A DNA stretch of 64,000 nt. Origin: Pyricularia pennisetigena. Its lineage: Eukaryota; Ascomycota; Sordariomycetes; Magnaporthales; Pyriculariaceae. Each line of letters begins with the position of its first letter. The stretch's first letter is position 1. Where the stretch lies: assembly GCF_004337985.1 (NCBI RefSeq), contig NW_021940922.1, positions 372,001 through 436,000 of the forward strand, in the 5' to 3' direction. Under the pieces are notes generated by a model. It searched no databases, was not told where the DNA came from, and saw only the letters and a program-made list of their open reading frames with translations. A program made the translations under genes and the position numbers. Positions 57,371 to 64,000 of this stretch are shown here, one piece after another.

Positions 57371-57637
57371 TTACTGTTGTGCAAAAGGCCGGTAATGCCT
57401 CTCCAAAGCCGAGCAAGTGTTTGCGCAACCCTCTGTTCTTTGGTCTTCATGCCAGAATCCCGCGACCTCCATGATCCGGTGGCAAAGATTATCACAGTGT
57501 TGCGAATCGATCCCCTTGAACTTAGAGGGCGGAGCGCGAGCCATGATCTTGTCGTGATGCTGAAATTCAGGGACTTGAGCCGCATTGGCGATAGCGCCAT
57601 AGGCGAGAACGATGGAAATCATGGTTTGGAAAAGCAT
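57371..57637 (-). CDS. Small secreted cysteine-containing protein (88 aa), effector-like
   Basis: One exon. Signal peptide MLFQTMISIVLAYGAIANA, then a short mature protein of about 69 residues with four Cys in two Cx3C pairs (CDNLC and CANTC), which could form two disulphides in a helical hairpin. The N-terminal part of the mature protein is His- and basic-rich. The stop codon (57371-57373) lies at the border to the GC-rich transposon-like end, so the natural C-terminus may have been altered by that insertion. It has no family I know; size, signal peptide and place beside repeats suggest an effector candidate. Confidence 0.65.
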   Translation of the reverse strand: MLFQTMISIVLAYGAIANAAQVPEFQHHDKIMARAPPSKFKGIDSQHCDNLCHRIMEVAGFWHEDQRTEGCANTCSALERHYRPFAQQ

Positions 57638-59587
57638 CTTGACGGATCAAAGTCAATGTTTTGTTTTTACAAAGAAAAGTGAAGAAAAGGTAAAAAAAAA
57701 AAAAAAGAAATGCTGTTAGGTATGTCAAGAAAGAAAATGCGTGTGAGTAAATGGGGGAAACCAGGTTTTTATTTTTTTATTTTTTAATTGCTGTGTAGAA
57801 AGTGAGAGCCATGAAGTTCCACGCCAATTTCATTCAAAATATTCTAACAAGGCAGTCTGTTGTGTTTTTCTTTGCCTTGCGTTGTGCACCAATCTATTAA
57901 TACGACAGCTCGCTTGGTGAGCGGGCAACCATTTTCGTACAAGTGCTAAATATAACAACTGGGTTCATGTTGCATGGTTTTACTTGTATAATGTTGCAGA
58001 CCAGAGCCATCTTGTTGAACTTTCGAGTCAGGCAGCTTTACGCTATTACTCTCTTAGGTGTTTTCACTCCAATCCGACCGCCAGTCGGAAGTCATTGTAG
58101 CCTGTAGGGAAAAAAAAGGTGCCCAACGCGGACATGGGTGGTGGTTGCCTTGTGGTATTTAGGTACCTACCTAGCTACCTGCATACCTGTCTACTTATCC
58201 CCGTTGTTCCGGGGCCGAACAAGCAGGCAGGACCTAGAACATGGGCTTTTCTCAGCTTCTCGGCGAGTCCGGTCTTTTACTCCAGCAAATTATGATTCGA
58301 GGCCAAAATGACCTTCTCGACTCCAGGTCAATGGCATATTTTATTGCACCAAAACAAAAAAAAAACAAAATAAAAGAAAAAAAAAACAAGCTTTCTCTTT
58401 AAGCCGTCAAGAAATGTCAGCTCCATATCAACAATCTCTACAGCAACGTTATCTTCTGCCACCAGTGACCCGGCCTCTTCCATCGCTATTATCAGCTGAC
58501 AGACCCTTGACCTGGTGAAACTATGGCTTGGGCTTGGTAACCGCAAAATAGAATGAAAGTCTTTCACAAAGTTCGTATACAACCAAGGCCTGCAATGTAA
58601 AGTAAGGGTCATTTTGATTCGATAAGAGGCCCGACATAGCAGCGGATATTATATTATCCCGTGGGTAGCATCCATCGTTTGCAGTCACCTACACCCGTGA
58701 ACAAAGCATCTAATCTGTGAGTAGTTTGAATCTTAGCCGATTTAATGCGAATTCAGCCCTCAGCCGAGAAGCATAATTCAGCGTCAGAACGCACTTCACA
58801 TGTATTCTGATCTATAGTCTAGACGCTGGGCCTCTATCATGATGCGCAATAAAGGTGGATAAGAGATCACGATTGCTTTTGGTCTTGTGCAATTAGTTCA
58901 GTTCTTTTGGTTCATGACATGGTGTGGCACTCGTAGAGGTCATCAGACAGTCTGTGTTCTGGTAATGCCGTGACGTTTTCAACAAGAATACGAATTTAAG
59001 CTTGCTCGAACTCTTTTACTAGACTTTTATAAGGAAACAACAATAATGTTATAAAGTTCCCCACAGTTCTTCTCTTTGAGCTTTAATGTTACCATGACCA
59101 TCCCAAAAGATAAAGCTGCAATATAAAGGCAGTTTTATTCAGAGATTAGTAGCCAAGGTGCAAAGAAAGAAGAAAAAGAGATACGTAATGCTAATCATGT
59201 GCACGTGCGCCTAAGCAAACAAATAAGGAACGAACACTGCCGCCTTGTTACGTGAGGTGAGGCAAGCCACGGTTGGGAGCCGCCCAGACACGCCAACCCG
59301 TAACGACTATTGGTTTGAGAAAACGATGTGGTTAATTCTATTCTGTATGCTTGCTAGTCTAACTGCCTGTCTGCTGTTCTATGTGTCTTTGCGTGCGGCT
59401 CTTGTCAACCATCATAACTCATCCTTCGGCTAAGGGATTATATCCGCCAGGTATCTGGCTAAATACAATTCATTAGGTTCAGGAAGCCCCATTTTTGAAT
59501 AATAATAAAAAAAAAAAACAAAAGAAAAAGGCATCTTTAGTAGCCCTCGCCGTAAGCCTCGAGGGACTGGCTGCTATGTGCATAGTT
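57638..59587. other. 1.9-kb intergenic region between two small secreted protein genes
   Basis: No gene supported. T/A runs near 57690 and 57770, and a run of GTACCTACCTAGCTACCTG-type sequence near 58161-58200. Confidence 0.45.
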
Positions 59588-60091
59588 TTAATTGGTTTGC
59601 TCTCCGTCGACTGAGCGTTTGCGTTTGTTGCCGTAGAAAAAGCCATGGACACTTTTTTCATAGTCTGTCACGTGCGGGCTGTAATAATACTCGTCACCAA
59701 CATGCTTGCCCTGGATTCCCTCACCCTGCATGTGGTTTGAATAAGTTGTCTTTCCGTATTCATGCTGCTGCGGGTAGGTGCTGTGATACCAATTTGGAGC
59801 CGGAGCCGAGTATGCAAGATTTGAAGGATAGTGGTCGTCGTTGTACTTAATCGTAACCGGCTCACGCGGCCATTCCTGGGGCCCCTGTCGTGGTGGCCTC
59901 GAAGACTCCAAAGGCTCTTGCTGCACCATCGGTGCCTTCCCCTTGTCCTTCCTCCCCCGCCTGGTTAGTCCGCCCGTTTCCGAGCGAGCTTGGAGGGGCA
60001 GCGATTCAGCGGCAACAGCGGACTCGGATGAGGGCATTGGTGCGGCCATTGCGCCGAGGATGAAAAAGGTAAAAACAAGCTTCGAATGCAT
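59588..60091 (-). CDS. Small secreted protein (167 aa), Tyr/Pro-rich, effector-like
   Basis: One exon. The start is the ATG at 60091, which begins a signal peptide (MHSKLVFTFFILGAMAAP); a longer frame upstream adds only a leader without sense. The mature part has a basic Kex2-like site (LTRRGRKDKGK), a Pro/Glu/Arg stretch and a C-terminal region rich in Tyr, His, Pro and Asn (YEKSVHGFFYGNKRKR), with no Cys. A TATAAA lies 120 bp upstream. Not recognised. Composition and size recall the Tyr/Gly-rich protein broken by the LINE, but I see no alignable identity. Confidence 0.7.
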   Translation of the reverse strand: MHSKLVFTFFILGAMAAPMPSSESAVAAESLPLQARSETGGLTRRGRKDKGKAPMVQQEPLESSRPPRQGPQEWPREPVTIKYNDDHYPSNLAYSAPAPNWYHSTYPQQHEYGKTTYSNHMQGEGIQGKHVGDEYYYSPHVTDYEKSVHGFFYGNKRKRSVDGEQTN

Positions 60092-60210
60092 TGTAAAATA
60101 GGTAAGTAGATGAGTAAGTGAAAGGTTCAAAAAAGGCTGAATTGAAGGCTGAATTGGAGACAGAATAAAGAAGAGATTAAGAGGGAAGCATGAGAAGAAA
60201 AGGGCTGTGA

Positions 60211-60216
60211 TTTATA
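60211..60216 (-). promoter_or_regulatory. TATA box of the secreted protein gene at 60091
   Basis: TATAAA on the minus strand, 120 bp before the start codon. Confidence 0.45.
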
Positions 60217-63200
60217 GAAAAAGAATTTACACCCATCTCATTGCCATACATAGCGGTAATTTCAAGTTAGTAAAGACTCCTTCGTAACAAATATCTGCGA
60301 TTCGTGTCGATGAATCATGCCAACAAGTAATTTGCTTACTTTTTGAATATTTCCCAAGCAAATGCATGAAAGTGTACTCTACTTACTAATGCCCCCGATA
60401 CTTATGTTCATGCCGCTCATGTATAGATACGTTACACGCGGGAAGGGGAAGGAAAGCGGTTATTTCTGTAAATATGTTTAGATTAAAGTTATCGGCTGTC
60501 GATTCCATAATATTACTGCGTCACCATTCATTATGAGTGTGGAATCTGCAAATAGCATTTATTCTCCGTGGCAACCTAATGTTTATTCTCACCGCTACCA
60601 TGTTGTGTAGCTGAACCATGTCTAATACCTTTCGGCACTGTATGAATCGCCCAACGCTTTGCTTGTTAGGCAACCTTCCTTGTCCACAGGACAGGATTCC
60701 AGGAAGCGAATGAATCTAATACTTGCTTACTACACAAATGTTTAAAATTATCTTCTTTCTTATGCTGGCTGACGGTGAATTGCAACTTCAAATGTCTATC
60801 CGGATACAATGCTCGGATATACCGATTATGCAAAGTCACGCAATTCTTTACGGGTTTGGCACGCTTGAGTAACCGACAATCTGTGGATAGCCCCACCTAC
60901 GTAATGCAGTGTGTCCTTTGTTGACGGACGCGTACGCGTTTGACACTTTGTAGTTTGTACTTTCTTCTCTTTCATTTAACTCGGCTTTAGCGAGGCATAT
61001 ATTTGGACACTTTGATATATTAGCTGTTCGTTGCGAATCGTTCAAAATGCCGAAAAAGATTAAATTGTGTTTGATGAAGTGCTTGAAAGACGTATCTACA
61101 TGCGGGGTTCATAAACTCAATAAAACTTTTGTAAAATTCAAGCTTATCATGGCCATATCTCCCAGCGGCGTTGCTGGCGGGCTGTAATTAAAAAAAAAAT
61201 TTAAAATTAGGGTTGGGCATTTGATATTTACAATTATTGTATCTTGGCCATCGACTATAACGACGGATGATTGAATATGACTTTACAAACTGTTATTATC
61301 TTAGTAAGTGGTGAATAAGTGTATATGCACATGATAAAGCATGAATACTGCAGGAAGTAACAGTTATAAAACGTAGTTTTGATACATGCTTTAGTTTTGT
61401 ACAATTATAGTATGAATTTAATCATTTAACAATAGACTGACTGCTGCCCGCACCTACTCTATAGTGGCTGTCCGTGACAAGAAGAGAAAGATTCCTGGGC
61501 CAGAGACGCGCTGAAGAGACGCATTCAAATTCTGGGTTGGTGGACCATTTGGCACCACCCCAGGCTTGGTGTGGCTGTATACGTGGTCACCGCCAGCGTA
61601 AGCACAGCACAAAAAAACCAATTTGTTAGCGCCCATCGGCGACTATTCTACTCTAAGGCGAGGAAAAGAAACAACAAAAGCTGCTAAGGTTAACCCAACG
61701 CGAACAAAGGTATCGCACTTGGAAGTCTTTTGTCAGGGGACAGAGTGAGGGTCTGGTGATCTCGGGGTCCGAATTTTACAACCCCGACGAATTATCGACG
61801 GATACGAAATCCTGGCCAAGAATATTCCGAATATGAACGGAGAAAGGTTCTCAATAGAGCGATATAGCTGCTGGAACGGTTTCCGGTTCGTCGCTCGTGA
61901 AGGGGGCAAATAAGGCTGAAATGAAGCAAACCACAAATTTGACTTGGGCAACGGCAAATCTGTCTGCCCGAAACGAAGCCAGAAACCGAATCTGAATGGC
62001 GGTTGGTGCTTGATCAAAATTCAACGGACCAATCGGCTGAGTTCATATTCGAAGCGCTTATGAGCCGCGATTTCCTCGAATATCTTTTGCTTACAGCTTA
62101 CATCTTGATCTTTTGACGTTGCAGCATTCGGCTTTGTGAAGACTCACCGAATAGTATTATCGTCAGTATCTGACAACGTTTACTTCCCTTCGGTACCCGC
62201 TTGCACAAAAAGGCTTCCTTAGCATGTATCGAGATGCCCCCGGAGCTGATTTATTACTTGGCAGCTTGAACTCCGAAACGCCGGCTATCCTACTGCCAGG
62301 ATCTGACCGGCCCCACCACCTAGAGTAACAATTTCGAACCGGGTGGTAGATTCGGAACCGGAGGTCACTCAGCCGCAAATTCACGGCCACAGTTCCATCT
62401 TAATACCCACGGTCTCATCCTTTTAACCCTAAAAGCCTATGAGTAGGTTAAGATGGCAGCCCTAGGTTAATGAGCTAAGAAATTTTTAAATTTTTTTTTT
62501 TTTTTTTTAGGTATATTGGTACTGTTTCTATTTTAAACCATCTGGTGCGAGATGTGGGAATCACGCAGCCGAAAAGAGGTCTAACTGGGTGGTTAGTCGA
62601 TGTTACCTAGACACTGCAAGAGCCTACTTCCCCAAAATGCGACAAAGGCTAAACTGTGAAATATGCTAAACATTACAAAGATCAATTCTACTGCTGCTCG
62701 GAGTGATACTGTTTTGCTAGCATTAGAGAATGATACTTGGGACTCTGCAACGTGCGAGGATTGCCAGAAGGTTTAGCAAAGCTTACGACGGTACCGAAAC
62801 AAGCTCAGAAGCGTGTCATATTGCTGAAAAGAACATAGCAACATCTCGCCCGCCGGTTAGGGCTTAGTTACAATCCCGGCTGTTGTGGGTGTGTTCTGCA
62901 TTAAAATTTCGTTTTCGTTGGGGTTCGGGACAAGTGGTATATAGTGAGCAAACGTATTGCGTTTTGCGCAGTGCAGACCGGCTATTGATTTCTAGGGTGA
63001 AATTGACGTGGGAAAGGTGCGATATGACGTGCTCAGACCTTTGGACATAAAATATTTTATGATGCTGGCTATACGGGATGACGAAAATTAAAAGCACTAC
63101 AGCTGTTGTTCCTAGTGCTTTAAACTTTTTCCCATGCGACAACCCTGTTATTGCTTCCAATTGAAGCGCTTCTAAGTCGGGTCCTTCCACATTTTCACTG

Positions 63201-64000
63201 TCCATCAAAAGGGCAGAAGAATATTTGGAAAGACCTAAAGTTCTGCGATTGTTGGATGGTCTATGCTGCCACAACTAGCACCCAGGTTTCCTAGCGTGGC
63301 TGACCATCTCGAATCATCAAGAATGGTGTCCAACGCGCGTACTTCTATCATGATATTCTAAAAGCCGAAGTGTGACCGGCGGAACTAATGAAACTGGAAA
63401 AAGTCTAATTGTAAAAGACAGGCGAGGGGGTTGATCTGAGCAATGCACAGCGGAAAGTGTTGACTTTGCACAGAACTTAATAACTAACGCCACACGGCCC
63501 ACACCAAGAAATAAAGCTTGTCTCGTCGCCAAGAAATAGCACTCCGAGCTGCAAAGTCCGGGTCTCTTGACTACCTGAACTTGTTGAGTCGTTTGAGGAT
63601 TCAAGGTTCAGGTACTGGACCTAGAAACATTCAGCTCCTAAAATTGCTACATTGCGTTTGGCTGTGCTCGACGCCACAGTTGAGTATGAAACGACTGACT
63701 GCATACCCAGCTGAATCTTGATTTTTCTTGCCTCATTACCCTACAGCAAACTCGGCACTTTGTTGATGAGCACTCAGTTGCCTTTTTGCTGATGAAAAAT
63801 TATGGGTCAGAATATATATATAGTTTCATTTCAAATGGCGAGTGCGGAGGTGCCGTGCCATGATTCAAAACCTTCCTCATGCCAATCGAATTTGTATCCC
63901 TAATCACTTGAAGCTTCTCGCAGCTTGGCTTTATTTCAAGCAATCGCATGAACCTCAGTCTTTAATTGTGAAGTCCGGTCTGAAAAAAAGCTAGTCAGGT
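60217..64000. other. 3.8-kb gene-poor end of the window
   Basis: No gene I can support. ORFs are shorter than 140 codons and lack family features. At 61740-62120 (+) several frames look coding in turn, possibly a decayed gene. A T18 run lies at 62492-62509. Confidence 0.4.
61740..62120 (+). pseudogene. Possible decayed gene, frames interrupted
   Basis: Three overlapping plus-strand frames show protein-like stretches in turn: GLVISGSEFYNPDELS, then IIDGYEILAKNIPNMNGERF...FRFVAREG, then LPETKPETESEWRLVLDQ...FLEYLLL to a TGA at about 62118. Stops and frame changes separate them. I do not recognise the product and the call is tentative. Confidence 0.25.

Noticed and set aside
62864..63274. Minus-strand ORF of 136 codons with a short hydrophobic segment
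   Set aside because: No signal peptide, family or splice context; composition like the surrounding noncoding DNA.
1..64000. CRISPR arrays, operons, riboswitches
   Set aside because: The sequence is eukaryotic, and no array-like direct repeats with spacers were seen.

Overview
The window looks like a chromosome segment of a filamentous ascomycete, most likely a Sordariomycete of the Magnaporthe/Pyricularia kind. The evidence is short GT..AG introns with CTAAC-type branch sites, a SAT4/Pth11-like membrane protein, several small secreted proteins, and a DNA transposon whose size (1,858 bp), 42-bp perfect terminal inverted repeats, TA target duplication and 535-residue transposase fit what I remember of Pot2. 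The species assignment is inference. Three runs of N (15190-15652, 21353-21654, 31318-31366) all sit in homopolymer runs.

Layout. 0-17 kb is accessory and transposon-rich: a 1,015-bp element with long inverted repeats (1388-2402), a secreted GH105 hydrolase (3130-4560), a secreted protein of unknown function (5573-6447), and a nested insertion at 8.5-14.3 kb. In that insertion a 5'-truncated LINE interrupts a small secreted protein gene with a 14-bp target duplication, and a Pot2-like element sits inside the LINE. A gapped, frameshifted gene remnant follows. 17-36 kb holds ordinary genes: a Yippee protein, a secreted amidase whose last exon lies in an inverted segment, a membrane protein with seven copies of a short motif, a seven-exon SAT4-type receptor-like protein, two conserved proteins of unknown function, and complex I subunit NDUFB8. 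NDUFB8 is divergent to the next gene.

36-56 kb carries the SWR1 chromatin-remodelling ATPase (1,911 codons, one exon), small unknown proteins, an HNH-nuclease protein, a convergent DUF3500 / HODM-like pair, and a 14-helix-type MFS efflux transporter. 56-64 kb is again gene-poor, with a 271-bp MITE, an AT-rich stretch ending in hAT-like GC-rich repeats, and two small secreted protein genes. The last 3.9 kb has no gene I can support.

The genes do not form a visible pathway cluster. The main themes are secreted, host- or substrate-facing proteins beside transposons at both ends, and housekeeping chromatin and mitochondrial genes in the middle. Gene models with several exons were built by hand from splice sites and frame agreement, and no transcript data were available.
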